Source of the DNA: Phoronis australis
Lineage: Eukaryota; Phoronida; Phoronidae
DNA: 64,000 nucleotides
Direction: 5' to 3'
Assembly (NCBI GenBank): GCA_002633005.1
Contig: NMRA01000087.1
Coordinates: forward strand, 310,001-374,000
In this document: piece after piece, positions 22,677-37,600 of the stretch
Numbering within the stretch: the stretch's first letter is position 1
How the letters are laid out: each line of letters begins with the position of its first letter
Program-made: the position numbers and the translations under genes
Notes under the pieces: generated by a model
What the model saw: the letters and a program-made list of their open reading frames with translations, nothing else
What the model was told of the DNA's origin: nothing
The model's database searches: none

Positions 22677-22683
22677 ATGGCGG
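22677..22683 (+). CDS. PIK3AP1: BCAP-like coding exon 1 (start codon)
   Basis: ATGGCGG followed by the strong donor GTGAGTG at 22684. Joined to the exon at 30316 it gives MAGRKSTTDLGILFADDVEG with the TIR domain directly following. The Kozak context is good (G at -3, G at +4). The exon is only seven coding bases, so it rests on phase, donor quality and position. Confidence 0.7.
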
Positions 22684-25600
22684 GTGAGTGTGTTCAGTTG
22701 ATCACCATGTCAATAATTAATTTCTGTTAATTTCTATAACCGGGTATTGACGTTTGTGTGCGGCCTCGCAGATGCCGGTCTTGCTTAAGAATGCTTCAGA
22801 TTATTTCTTACTGTTTACTGTATTTATGCTATTAAATACCTCAAACGAAACTCAAGTTTTTGCAGCTGTGACAGTGTATGGCTTGTTCTGTAGATAACTG
22901 TAAGTAACACATTCACAAAGGGAGCCAAAAGAAACTTGTCCTGTTTCCTGGCGACATGTACTTCATCAGTAGATTCCTGGAACTTGTGGAAGTCTCGGTG
23001 CCATCAACTGATCAAGAGCCTGGTTTATCAGGAAATCTGGCCTAAAATCCTATTATGTGGAGCACATCAGTTACCACCTTAGCGATGGCTACATGGCCAG
23101 TACTAAAACACTGGCTACTAATGTAAAGGAATTTATTAAATCCTGGATTAAAATTGGTGATTTTTCACTTTATTTGGGCTCTAAAGCTAATTCCTCTTAA
23201 AAAAGTTAAGATCATTTTTACACAATGTAATATCATGTTTGAATAGTTTGTGAAAACCGCATGTGATTAGGATTTTGAAATTTGGTGGGGCGGGGATGGG
23301 GGGGGGCATGGTGACTTGCCAACAAATAGTTATCACTGTTATAATATGATACTCGCATGCTTGAATTTATACGGGCTACCAGGATTCTGCAAATGCGACC
23401 TGGAAATTTGCATCGGCCAAGTCGTAAATGGCTACCTACCAATTTTTGTAGGATCAAGGAAATATTACCCACGTTACAACTTATTTTGGTCAGTTGACTT
23501 GCGTAATTTGCATATTAGCAACAAAAGATAAAAGGAAATTAATCATAGTTTCTCATCAAGTCCTAATTAATTATTCACAGGTAATTGTTTCTGGGCCTAC
23601 CATGTATTGTAATCAATACGCAAACTAATTAAAAATTCCCATTACAAGCCCATGACCCTGCAGGTGGTTACCACGACATGGTGGGTTGTCTACTAATTAT
23701 TACAAGTTCCCTATCTTCAGACATTATTGTAGTTGTGTTATCTAAGGCCTCCCCTACACAGTGGCAGTTTATGCCTTATCATGCAGACTGTTTAATGTCA
23801 CCATGAAGAAGATTATGGCTACTTGGTAATGTGTAGTTAACACAAATAGTCTGGCTTATCTGAATCTGAGTAACTTCATATTGTGCAAACTGTGGTGTCC
23901 CACAGGTTGATTATATTAAAGTGTTCCAGTTTTCAGACTGGGTTCACCTTAAATGACCTAATTCTTAAACCACTGGTAGGCTAGACTAATTAGTTCCTAG
24001 CTGCGACTAGACCACTTCAGTGTAGGTGTACTCTGTGGTGGTAGAGTGCAAAACTGTGTAGATGTTTTACAATGCTGGTTCAGTGTCCTTGTGCTGTGGA
24101 ACCCTTTCTGACATGGATTGAGTCAAATAGCCTGGGTGTAATATCATAATTCAAGACTCAATCTGGCTCCCATGCCAGAACAAAAGTTTAGGCTTCAGAA
24201 AATGTATTTCAGAAATGGCTGGTCATTTGGTTCAAATGAAACTTTCAGATATGCTTTATGGGCTGTTCTCCAAAACTTTGTTGTTTGGTTATTGTTCTGC
24301 TTTTGAATGAGGGGCTATTAAAATTAGGGCTTTAATGACGTGCATGAAAAACTCACAAAGTTTAAACAAGAATGAGGTGTCATGATTACCAAACTGTAAA
24401 AGGTTTTTGAGATTTCATTTTGATCATTAATAGAAAACGCAAGTTTGGTCATTGTATGGATACTGTTGTTTTACCATCAGTGTGCCTCTAACTTGCTAAA
24501 TTTTGCAAAAAACATGGTCACAAAAAGTGAGGGCTATATCCACCATCCCGCTGTGGTGCGCTGCCCATGTTACCTAATCAAATTCTATTGGCTCTATACT
24601 TTCAGAAAATATATAATTATATAAAGGAAAACGTGGCTGTACTTCAGGAGCAAGTTTTTGAATATATGCAAAATTCGTTGAATACATGACACTTGTTGTT
24701 ATTAACAATCTTTATTCCGTTCTGTTCGTTCCCTCGGAACAAAGTTCGACACTCAACAGAACATGTCTTTTGGTCAGTTGCTTTACCAATGTTGACTGNA
24801 TTATTCACAGGTAATTGTTTCTGGGCCTACCATGTATTGTAATCAATAAGCAAACTAATTAAAAATTCCCATTACAAGCCCATGACCCTGCAGGTGGTTA
24901 CCACGACATGGTGGGTTGTCTACTAATTATTACAAGTTCCCTATCTTCAGACATTATTGTAGTTGTGTTATCTAAGGCCTCCCCTACACAGTGGCAGTTT
25001 ATGCCTTATCATGCAGACTGTTTAATGTCACCATGAAGAAGATTATGGCTACTTGGTAATGTGTAGTTAACACAAATAGTCTGGCTTATCTGAATCTGAG
25101 TAACTTCATTCTGTGCAAACTGTGGTGTCCCACAGGTTGATTATATTAAAGTGTTCCAGTTTTCAGACTGGGTTCACCTTAAATGACCTAATTCTTAAAC
25201 CACTGGCAGGCTAGACTACTTCAGTGTTGGTGTACTCTGTGGTGGTAGAGTGCAAAACTGTGCAGATGTTTTACAATGCAGGTTCAGTGTCCTTGTGCTG
25301 TGGAACCCTTTCTGACATGGATTGAGTCAAATAGCCTGGGTGTAATATCTTAATTCAAGACTCAATCTGGCTCCCATGCCAGAACAAAAGTTTAGGCTTC
25401 AGAAAATCTATTTCAGAAATGGCTGGTCATTTGGTTCAAATGAAACTTTCAGATATGCTTTATGGGCTGTTCTCCAAAACTTTGTTGTTTTGTTATTATT
25501 CTGCTTTTGAATGAGGGGCTATTAAAATTAGGGCTTTAATGACGTGCATGAAAAACTCACAAAGTTTAAACAAGAATGAGGTGTCATGATTACCAAACTG

Positions 25601-28600
25601 TAAAAGGTTTTTGAGATTTCACTTTGATCATTAATAGAAAACGCAAGTTTGGTCATTGTATGGATACTGTTGTTTTACCATCAGTGTGCCTCTAACTTGC
25701 TAAATTTTGCAAAAAACATGGTCACAAAAAATGAGGGCTATATCCACCATCCCGCTGTGGTGCGCTGCCCATGTTAACTAATCAAATTCTATTGGCTCTA
25801 TACTTTCAGAAAATATATAATTATATAAAGGAAAACATGGCTGTACTTCAGGAGCAAGTTTTTGGATATATGCAAAATTTGTTGAATACATGACACTTGT
25901 TGTTATTAACAATCTTTATTCCGTTCTGTTCGTTTCCTCGGAACAAAGTTCGACACTCAACAGAACATGTCTTTTGGTCAGTTCCTTTACCAATATTGAC
26001 TGTTGAGTGTCAAACTTTGTTCCGAGGACACGAACAAAACAGAATAAAGATTGTTAATGACAACAAGTGCCGTGTATTAAAAAAATTTTACATAAGGAAA
26101 GTCTATAACTTTGGAGAGATTTGACTTGATATTTTACACAGACTTGTGGATAGGATCCTACAAGTCTCGTTTGTGTAACCCTGAATACTATGCACATGTA
26201 GAACTGATAACAGTCTTTATCTGGGCCTGAGCTATGGAACAATCAATCTTCAAAGAAAATATATTGAAAAATGTACTTTTAATCTTGTATAATTGTTAAC
26301 TACATGAATTAATGTTGCTTTGTTTGTCAATACCTTTTTGCACCTTGGACATATCCTGAACTTGAAGCTTTTACATCCTGAAAGTTAGTCGAATTCAAGA
26401 CGAAACTTTTAGTAGAAAAAACTTAGGTACAAAATTCAAGTCAAACTTAAGATCACTATCTTGGAATGGAATTAAGATAAATTTCAAGTTTTATCTTAAA
26501 CTTGAATTAAATTTTAAGATTTTTTTTGAGCTAAAGTCAGTTTTCTTGGAACAGGCCCCTGTTTTTAAGATAGCCAATGTTGCTAACTCCTGTTACAGCT
26601 CTTTGTCAAATTGTATGGGATCCTGAGTTTGGTTTTGTATTCCACACAACTAATCAGTACTAGATAATTAAATGTCACTTGAACAAAAGTGATACGGTCT
26701 CTGAGCCTACACACACAATTGCTTGTTACCTACCGTAAGTAATTTCTATAAATTTGGAAATGTGTGAGCACTCGTAGCATTGTTACGAATTTGAAAATGT
26801 ACGAGCCTGCACAACAATGTTAAGCCATAATTGAACAAAAAATGAAAATGGTAAATTTGGTAAAAGTACTAATAATTGGTACACAAATTTGGTGTGTGTC
26901 TGTGTCATGGCATTACTAAAGTTTCTGTATTCATATTTCACATCCATTTTCAAATCAGGTGATGACTGCCAGTATTAGCCAGAGTTGACGCTTTAGATTT
27001 CAGTTTTCATTCTTGTAATAAGAATCCCTGGTTAATTTATGTATACTAGATGTATCAATAGTGAGTCAGTGGTTGCATTTCTCAATGAAAGTGAATGTGG
27101 AAACGTGATGCAGAAAAGTGATTTGGGGTATACTCAATGAAAATGAACGTCGGACCATGGTGCTGGAAATTGTTCCTTTCTGTCACTTATGACCCTTTGC
27201 TGTTGGGGCTTGACCTTCAGACGGGTGCATTGGACATTAAAACTGATATGGGTCTCTAAGATAACAGGGATTTCTGATCATAGTTAGCAAAAGCAATAAC
27301 AATATTGGTTTCCCCTGTTTGACCTTTACATACTCAAAGTACATGCCGATTTTGCCACAAGGTCATGTGAACCAGACATATCCACAAAATACCACCGACT
27401 TTGTGGTGTTTACCCACAATGATTGTTTGGGTACGTGCCTACCATATACCTTTATGTCACTATTTTACTCCAAAATTAGGTATAACTTCCTCAATGTCAA
27501 TGACTCACTGTCTCACAATGAGTTGTCATGGAGATGAATTTGACAATTTTAGTCTGGTGTGGTGCAGTAACTGTTCTTTTCTTGTCCCACCCAGCTCAGA
27601 ACTGCATTAGCGACCTGACCTTTTTCTAACTAGGTCAATGGTACAATGCTTTTTACCTTGGAAAAACAAGAAAGTGGATCTTGACATGGGGTTTTTACTG
27701 GAGTGTTATATTTGTCACACAATGCCGTGCCTTGCAGTGGAGTTCATGTTATAGTATTGTTTTGGCTTCTAAATCATGGTTTGAGTACGTAACAAAGTGT
27801 TGGTTTTATACTGTTATCACCAACATTGGACCTCTTCACAAATTCAGGAAGTTTTTGAGTTACACGAATAAAGATCTCCATCACCAGGAAATATGTGTTA
27901 CCGGTAGCTATTTTGTTGCCTTTTTGTATACATGTATAACCACAGGCTTTCATTGAATAGTAGTTTCCATCTCCTGAAATGGATGATGATATATTTAGTG
28001 TAAAGGCTATTATGCATTGTTGAAAATAGGCCACTTGTTTCCCATTAATCTGTTTATCATTTTCCATTTTATCATGTGATTATTGAGCCAGCTTTGAAGT
28101 GTTGTCGTAAATCTGCACAATGCATGCAAAAGTGCATGCTATAAAAAGTCGGATTACTCTTTGGGTTTTACCTTTTACTGGCTGGCGGTCTAGGGTGCAA
28201 GTCTTGTATTGCAAGTGCTGTTGAATTTGTGGTTAGATCACACATTGTAGGAGTTTAACAGTTGGTTCATCATGTTACCTAAGTTTAAAAGTTTTATGTC
28301 TCAAAGAAGGAAGCTTTCTTGGACAGGGGTGGCAGCAGGTAAAGCAACTTTCACTTTGTTACTTTCAGTATTTATGTAATTCTTCCATTTCATTCAAGCT
28401 ATGACAAATAAGTGAAATGCTATGTTCAGTCAGATTTTGTAGACCAAATAAAGCTTATAATTTATTCTATTGCTGGCTTGGTCTGTATTGTCTGGATACC
28501 ATAAAAAAGCATTTGGTAAAGTTTCCATTCTTTGCTGCAAGATTATAAATCTTTCAAAAACGAACAATTTTGGTAATCATTTAATTGCACAATAAGTGAA

Positions 28601-31600
28601 GAATTCCTGTACTTTAATTTGATGAATTATATGGTAAAGCTTCTTGGATTTAGTACATTTGGTGATGGACATGTGTCAGTCTACTGTACTTTGTCCTATT
28701 TCACAGCAGGAAATTCAGCGAAAGGTAAATACTCCTGCGTGGTTCGCACCCGCACCTGCCCTTATATATGCTATACATTGAATTACAGTTTGAGCAATCA
28801 TTTTGGTTCAAAATGAAGGATTTGTATTGTAACTCTTGAGGTGTTTTAACTATTAAACGGACTGCATGAGCAAACTGACTATTGCTGTTTTTTAACTCGG
28901 ATCTTTTATTTTCAGCTGTTCATTGTTGGACTAAAGAAAACAGCTAATTTCTTGTAAATGTTTAATGCCACCTTTTGCCGAAAAAGATTTACTAATGATT
29001 TAATCTTCTTACCAATACGAAACAGTTGAAATGGGTCATGTACTTTAGTTACATTGGAAACGATAATTGAGTTTTGGCGTAAGATAGATGGCTGTTCGTT
29101 TATGTTTGAGTCGTTAATGCCCGTTGCAACAAATGATTTTTTACATCATGCTAAATTGTTGAGGCTGGTCTAAGCAGGCATTTATGTAGACGTTTCCTTA
29201 AATTTGAACAAAAATGATGGTCAAAACTGACATTTTTATTTTCAAACGCTCTCTATATTGCCAAAAATGTTTGAAATTTCATCTTATGTTTTTTGGTGAT
29301 AAGCGTACAGTTGTTTTCAAACAATCAAGTAAAATTGTTTTCTTGTTTAATCTTGTGGAAATTTTTGATAAAACTATATTTTAGTGTTCTGCCATATTGT
29401 ATTCTAATTTAAAGAAAACAAACTGTGGTCGAGACGATATGCAGGATGATGTCATGGCCCCTCATAATTTACCGCAAGGATGCATCTCCTCGGTAAATTC
29501 CTCTCTTCTGCCATGCCGAGGTTTTAATTTAAGAACACATTTCAAATTATGTTTCATTTCTATAAAAAATTGTTATCTTATTACATTTCGGTAATTCTGA
29601 TTAGCTCACAATATGGCGGCGAAACTGAAATTCTACTTTGTGTAATGACAAAAATAAAGATTAGGAAAATTTTAGTCTACAATAGTACAGCTTTACTTAA
29701 AACAACATTTGGTGAAATTTTCAGTGTTTGCAGCAGTGTGAAACGAGCTTTGAAAAATGGAAAAATTGAAAGTGGAGAATTACCATACTATTTATTTATT
29801 TTTATTTACAGTTAAATTTGAAATGAGGCTGGTCTCTTCAGTGTCAGCACTGCTTTCCAAGAGGGCTTTCAACAACATGTTATAATACAGTATGATGAAG
29901 TAGTAAAATATTAATTAAATACAGGGGACAAAGGAACAATCAAAACAAGTTGAGAATTTAGATGATGAGAAAATACATGATGGAGGATCATGAAATTAAA
30001 TAAATAGATGATACTAAATAGTGACAGTATTTACAGTAATGAAAAATGACATGATATATGATCATTTTATTCACTGGTTCTTGTTTATGCTCTGCTCATC
30101 TGTCTATTTTTCCAAAACTATACCACTTGTGATGACCAATAACAAATTTCCAAGCCTTTCCCGAACTACAACACCTTTTATGACCAATAACAAACTATCA
30201 GGCTTTTCCAAGTCCATGAACCACTTCTAATTTGAGACTTTTATTTCAGTTGGTGAGATTTAATAGAAGTCGGTTTGAGATACTGGTTTTATTTTTTTTT
30301 TGCTTTATATTTTAGGCCGTAAAAGTACAACTGATTTGGGGATTCTATTTGCCGATGATGTAGAAGGCTGGAAGACCTATTTCGAAGGCAAACTTGGTAA
30401 AACCGACTCTGTGGCGGACTCTGATTTGAGACTGAGCACTACTACCGTGAACACAAATTTATTACTGAGCCCATTGGCCAGAAATCAGATAACTAATAGC
30501 AGGTGTCTGTTATTCTTAGTGAGCCCACAGTTTATTGATGGGTTGAAGGAAAATATTTCGGCAGTTGACTGGTTGTTCATGAAACCATCTGCTACTGTAT
30601 TTTTGTTTTTGTCCACTGAAGAACACGAAGTTGGGGAACTTATGAACAATGTGGAAAAATATTCACAATTTGTGAAGTACACTGCACCGACTGATAACAC
30701 CAAAGTCACAAATGACTGGGTTAATGAAGTTGCCAACAAAGTCATTGAGATTTTTGAGGCTTCTAGCCGCGTGGTGGACAAAAAGAAAACTGCACCAAGA
30801 CCAGCAGCTCGACCAAAGCCTTCTCCGAGACCTGACCCAAGCAGACCAGTAGACGATAATCAAGTAAACAGTTTTCAAACTGCAGGTGGTGCTGAGGAGA
30901 ACTCTGCTGACATGGCAGAAGATGAGGTGGGGTTTCGATGTGTGGAACCAACGACAGTCAGTCCCATGGTAAGTACCAGCTATGCCTATTGTCATTGGTT
31001 GTCTCCCCTGCAACGAGATGTGTCACTAGGACCATTAACTATCTACAGTGTATTCACAGTAAAATGCATGATTGTTTACTATTGAAAGGAAAGTGGAATA
31101 AAGCATATGGACATATTAACGCCTACCCGTCTCCAAAATAATACTCCTGTGTTGAACATGTGGACCAATGCTCTAACACTTTGCTTAGAGACCTGTGCAG
31201 GCCACAGTGCTATATGATAGATTCGGGCTCAACTCATTCCTTGAGTTCATGCTTGACCTATAAAACGCAACGCCAGTCGTGACTAACTTATAGACCTTGT
31301 CGCAAGCACTAAGAAATCCTAAATTCTTTCCACTCCCAGAACTCACACATGTTTTGACCAAGAAATAATATGAGACGAGTTCCATAATTAATGACTACAG
31401 AAGTTTTGTAATGGCACACATGGTAAATTGGTTGTTCATTTTTTTGGTCAAATGTTCTATGCATAAGCCTATATCTGGGTATGAACATACTCTCACACAA
31501 ATGGAACTAAATACTCTCATCTGTATAGTTTATAGTAAAGATCATGTCTTTGTGAAATTTATGGATGATTCCTCATTTCAAGAATTTAGATGCAAAATAA

Positions 31601-34600
31601 TTTTGTTTGGTACTAGGATAACACCCAGTCCTTCATTTCTAGATGCCTACTATTGATGTGAAGTTAAGAATTGTGATAAATTTATTTATTAAATTTTAGT
31701 TGGTCCACTGGGGATCTGGCATGTAAATATCCCGATGCCTTACTCTGGTTTTCTTGGTTTAGTTAATTGAAATGTTAGTTATAAATATACAGGAATGTAT
31801 TTGTTTTGTATTCTTATATCCATTTAGTACTTTGTGAAAACTTCTCCCTCAGCTGCATTGCGTACCTAACATTTCACTTAAGTTCATAGTCGATTGGCAT
31901 TTGAATCTTTGAACTGATCTGCAGAGCGAATCAGTGTGCCCGTTAGAATCTCTGAAGTGGTCCTTATCATGGTTTTGAAATCTTACGCAAACATCCTCGT
32001 TTGAGAACACACTGCAACTATGCGTTGTGCTGTGTTTGCAATACCTAATGTCTGTGATAAAACTATGCGTTGTGTTGTGTTTGCAATACCTAATGTCTGT
32101 GATAAAACTTTGCATGTGGAAGTTAAATACACCTATCACTATGCATCACTTTTTGATAATTTATCACTTTGACTTGTACGTGACAGGGCATGAGAGGTCT
32201 CTGTGGTATTGCTCTGTCAACATGGCTTCACGTTCTAGCCTGTGTAACTCATTAATTAGTGACAAATGTCCCCATCTGCCTTCTCAGACGGAGGACAGTC
32301 TCGTGATCTTGAATTCTCAAAACTTTTCCTTCCTTCAGAACGACAAAATTGTGATCCTGATGAATTCTTCCAAAGTTGGCAAGAGTGAAAAATTTGCCAG
32401 CAATGCCATAAGGATTACTCTATGGTCAGAAACGAAGACATTCACTCTCCAGTTCACCAAGTATAGCTCCTTCACATTTGTGGCCACGGTACCAAAGGGT
32501 AAGTATGCTCTCCATCACAATTTTGATTGATTGTCACATCCGTTAAGACAATGCAGTGCTTTAAATGCATCATCTCATTCTGTAAAATATTGAGTCTGAC
32601 AACTGGCACAATCTTCAGTCTAGTGCCCACTGCAGTCTGACTCCGTCAATTTTATTACAGCACAACCATGATTCAGTTATTCACAAAAATAACCAAAAAC
32701 AAAGAACATGGTGGACATTCCCTGCGCGACTTACCGGTAAATGAACATTGCGATTGGCAAGATTCCCTGGTTGGCACTTAACTTAAATCCTTATTTGCTT
32801 TCAGTGCAAAGTCCCACACAGTGCTAATTAACTAGAGTAATTCAAGTTAATATATCTTTGTAGAAACAGTCTATTAACTCCACTATAGTTGTGGTTTTGT
32901 CATGACGCTCACTGCATTATAAAAAAGCAGGGCTCTAGCCAACATGTGAACCAAAACGACTGTTTTCCAAGATAGAGCTGCATGAATTTTATGTTTGCAA
33001 AATAAAAAAGGAAAATTTACATTTTAACCATGTTTTTTCTTAATTTGAATCGTCAAAAATTTTTTGAGATAATACTCTTGAGTCTTTTCTTGAATGCCTT
33101 TGGAGCTGGTGATTGTGAAGTTGTAACGTCTCAACCTTTGAGTCGCAACAAAAATTGAGACCACATCAGAGTTTCAAGAGAGGGAAATGGTTAATTTTAA
33201 CAACGATGTATTTTATACATGTTTGTTATTGTAAAAATGGGAGGTATACAAGGTTTCTACAAAGCTCTTGCAGCAAGAATTAAACTTTCATCAAAAAGAC
33301 ATAATTCAATCCATTCAGCTTTTTTCTTTTTAAACAGGCTGAACAGAAAGTTAGCTTTCTTTGTGCACACTGATCTGGATACAGTTAAATCTTGGAAATC
33401 GAAAATGAAAAGTAAGGAAATTTAAAGCGCATATTAGTCCTGTATTCGGCCTAAACACGATTCCTCAGAAATAGGTGTCAATTACTCTTTGGTCTCAAAA
33501 ATTTTCTAGTTTCGTACTTGGTTTGGTTGCTAACAATAGAATTTAAGAAATTCCACGGTGACCCAATTTTGGCAGGGTAATGTTCAACCCAAAATGGTGG
33601 CAGCATTTTTTGACATTTTGTTTTTACTTACCGACCCCTCGTGGATTAGGAATATTTTGTGTGTTTGAGCTATGGTGGAATTTCACTAATTTAGGACAGA
33701 GACAACATTTTTTGTTGTGCATGCCCACATTTTTCCAAAGATACTTTTTGATGGGATCTATAGTACTGACCTTGACCTTATAAAGTATTGATTTGATACT
33801 ACATAACATTTACGAAAAAGGAGAAAATAATTTTCACTTGTCCGCCATATTTCATCCTGAATTGGCAGTATGTATTTTATTGTACCTGGTTTTAATAGTT
33901 GGAATTTAAATTGTTGCGACTGTTACTAAGAAGGAAATGGCCCTTCTAAAATGGACTAAATCTGATGTGTTTATTTGTATGGGTATGCACATGTATGTCT
34001 GGCTTTTTATTACTTCCTGCTTCGTAATATTTGCACAGGATATGCAGTGCCTTGCGTGACCTTATGGACCATTAAAACTTAGCGTGTCAAACCCTGAATG
34101 TGTACAAGCCGGTTTCATGAATTACAATTATCTTATTTTAAGTGAAAAGAATTATTTTTTACTTATTAATGAATATTTCGTACGTGGTGGCACTTCAGTG
34201 TAGGTGCCTGAAAACTAAATTGATCTTCTTAATTTAGATTATTTGACTCTTCAATTTGAAGATTAAAACACTGGAGAAAAAATGAAATTTCCATAATGCT
34301 TGATCCGATTACCGGTAATGAGCTCTTTACCTTTCAAAAAGCCACTGTGTAACTTTTAGACACCACAAACGTCATTATATTTTCGGTGACCAAATATTCC
34401 CATTTGTTTTGAAATCAAGGACACTTCCCCAATTTTTTAGAAACTATGAGAATTGACTTGTGGTACTCATTAATGTTCACCGTAATTATTTTGAGAAACC
34501 AGACAATCAAGATGGTGGTTTAAACATGAAATTCCTTGGAATTCAGTGGAAGCGCTCCATGGTACTTAATGGGGGGATGGGGGTTCGTTAGCGTTATGTT

Positions 34601-37600
34601 TTAGTGTGACTGTCTGTTCATTAGGTAATAAATGCAATGTTCTGCGAGCTGATTACCGTTCGTATTTATAGAAAGGCTCAGAGTACCAGTCTTCAGTCTT
34701 TCTGACGAGAAAAGTAATTGAAAGAAGTGGTGAATAATTTTTGGTGGTCGTAAAGTTGACTGGGTGTGATCTGGATGGGTACTTATACAAACCTTAAACA
34801 GACGTGAATCTGTAATTGCTAAACATAGAAAATTAATTTGATCAATGTTTCTGGTGTTCTCAATTCTGACTGATTGAATAAATTTTCATTAAAATACTCT
34901 CATGTGTGTGATACTATGTGGGCTTCATTGTCACCAAGTTGATGTGATAAGAAGTGATTTTCAAAAAAGATATTAAACATTGTCATGTTTGCACTTTCCA
35001 GTTAGCGAATGCTCAGCTGTTTTTAGTTATTCAAAATCTTGACTTAGTAAATAACCTGTACCACTAGTGTTCAGGCCGTCACGTTGAAGACAATTGAAAT
35101 TGGATTCTCTCAGTCTGCTTTTCATGGGATTTTTGTTTGTATCAAATTAATGCTTTATCATTTTCACATTCTGGGTCCTAATTGATCACGCAATATCTTG
35201 AAATGAACAGCAATATTAGAGGCCTTTTCAAGAGAAGCAACACAATGTTATTTCTACGATTCATGACAACTTTCTGCTTTTCTTTTCAGACTGTCCTCCA
35301 GGCTCCTACAGACTCACATTTTATCACGAGAACGTGAAGCGAGCATCAACTAGCATTCAGGTCCTAACGAGTGCGGATGTTTTCCGTGAAACGCTGTGCA
35401 AGGCGGCAACACCGCTGCAGTTAATGGCCGATGTTCTCGGTGTCGATTCAACCGACACAAGTGCAGTGGACAAGGCTCTCTGTGACATGCTTCTTCCATC
35501 TTTGCCCGAGGAAAGTCATAAACTGAATGGCCTGTTTACCCAGTACATGAATGAGGCTGATCCAGCAATGCGTAAGTATCCCTATTTTCAGGTTGCATAG
35601 ATTCTGAACTTGAAATCTTACTACCATACTTATCTGTGCTAATACTCAAGGTATTTGAATTTAAACAGGCTATGTACTGAAAGCTTGAAAAGAGTAGAGA
35701 CTGGGGTGACTTTTTTTCAAATAAGTGACCAAACATAAAATTGATGCGATGGATAGTTGTACTGCCTGGCTATTCCAGTTTAGTCGTCGTTGAATCCATC
35801 AAAGGTGCACTGAGTTGGAACATCAGATGGTGAGGTCAATTCATAAGCCATATAGACAAGTGTAGTCGTGTATTATTAGAAAATATTGCTAAATATACAT
35901 TAGTTTCTAATTGTTCTTGAGATGTTTTACCTTTTTAAGGACTGTGCTGTAAGTAGCGCTTTTGGTTACTGTCAGTGTCACATTAACATTTTCTTCAAAA
36001 ATGATCGTTGCAAATTCAGTCAAAATGATGTTTAATAAATAAACACTTTCAGCAGCCAAATTAACAAGAGTTTGATAGGCAGTTTAAAAAACAAGCTTTT
36101 TTGAGATTAAGTGAACAGGTTAATGAACAAAACTGCATTTCCCTGTGACCAATCAGTACTCGTCATTTGAACTGCTATGGCAATAACTTGCCATGCAGTC
36201 AAAAGCTGTGAGGATAAATTCCGCTTGGGTTTTCTCGCCATTGGGTAAATTCCCGGCTATTTTGTCATGTTATGTTTAGTGTGTACATTATGTTACATAG
36301 AATGGAGTGCTTTTTCGAGTCTTGCATTTTATGATAATAGAATTAATACAATTAATATGTTTTTGGCAGAAAAAGTTAATACTGGAAGTCCAGTTTTTAT
36401 GTGGGTTTCACATTTATTATCACCAAAAGTCGCATTCCTCTCATTCTGTTTAATGTTTTCAATACAATTTCCAACTGCTTTTTGTTTGATTTGCTATTGT
36501 CCTGAGAAGTATAATCATATGTTAAACTACACATTTAACATGTGCAATGTTATTAGCCTCGATTGTTGCGCCGAGTAATTTCACAAAGCACTGTAACCAA
36601 TGCCAATAACATCACTCATATTAAAACATGTGTAACTTAACATAATCGTTCAGCATAGAAGTTTAATGCACATTTCTTTGACGTCTCTCTTTTTGTTCGC
36701 TGTGCAATAACCATGTCATCTATCCATGCAATGAACCTTGAAGGTTATTTCATAGTCACGTGACATGGTTATTGCACGGCACATCAAGTCCATTGTGGCA
36801 CAATGCCTTTTTATGCAAAACAGCAATTGTATTATTTTTGAGCATAGCCATTTTCTGCATTGTAATTTTTTTTTAGCTGTTTTAGCTGGACTCGGGTATG
36901 TACACCGTAGTTGTTGTTCCGGTGTTGTTCATTTCTGTGGTGGTTCAAGCTTATCAATATTTGTTCAGTTGCTTGCTTACTGTGGACAATACGGGCCAAA
37001 AATAGCCTGTCAAGATTCCCCCATGACTCATAATTACAACTTAAGTTGTTATGATAATGAAGTTGTGCTCCAACGTCATGATGGGGATTTCTCCCATAGC
37101 TCAATCATCATGATAGGATATCTGGGTCATTTTCAACTGGTGGCATCATGACAATCTTCTGCAAGGGTGCACTGGAAGCAATTAAATTTCCCCATTGACA
37201 AAAAGAGTAAAAATATTTAATCTAAAATTTATAAGAGTTAGAATAGTAATTAACCTGTTGATGTTATCATTTGATAGTGGGGTACACAATAAAACTTTTC
37301 TAATTGTGGACACTGAATAGTTGAATATTCATGCAAGTTGGACGTAAGCATTTGGTTTATTTGATGAAATTGCTTTCTTGGGGAAATTTCTTTTGAGTTC
37401 CATTTTATTAAAGGTTGTAAGTCCAATCTTAGCGAAGGTGATCATAACTTGGATTTTTATTTGCTCATATTTCATTAACGTGACTTGTGAAGGCAGTCGT
37501 AAATGAAAAGTTATAATTATACTTAACTTCATGTTAGTTACAACGTCGCGTTTGAAATAACGTGCATGTAGCCATCTTAAATATGACTTGACTCACTACC

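Larger units (their letters stand above)
22684..30315 (+). other. BCAP-like intron 1 (7.6 kb)
   Basis: The first intron separates a seven-base start exon from the TIR exon. It contains a 1.2-kb tandem duplication, an inverted repeat at 25884-26080 and a G-run near 23283-23310. No further exon was recognised. Confidence 0.65.

Noticed and set aside
30969-31085. Read-through of the TIR exon to a stop at 31085
   Set aside because: A consensus donor GTAAGT lies at 30969, and the next exon continues the DBB domain in phase. The extension looks intronic.
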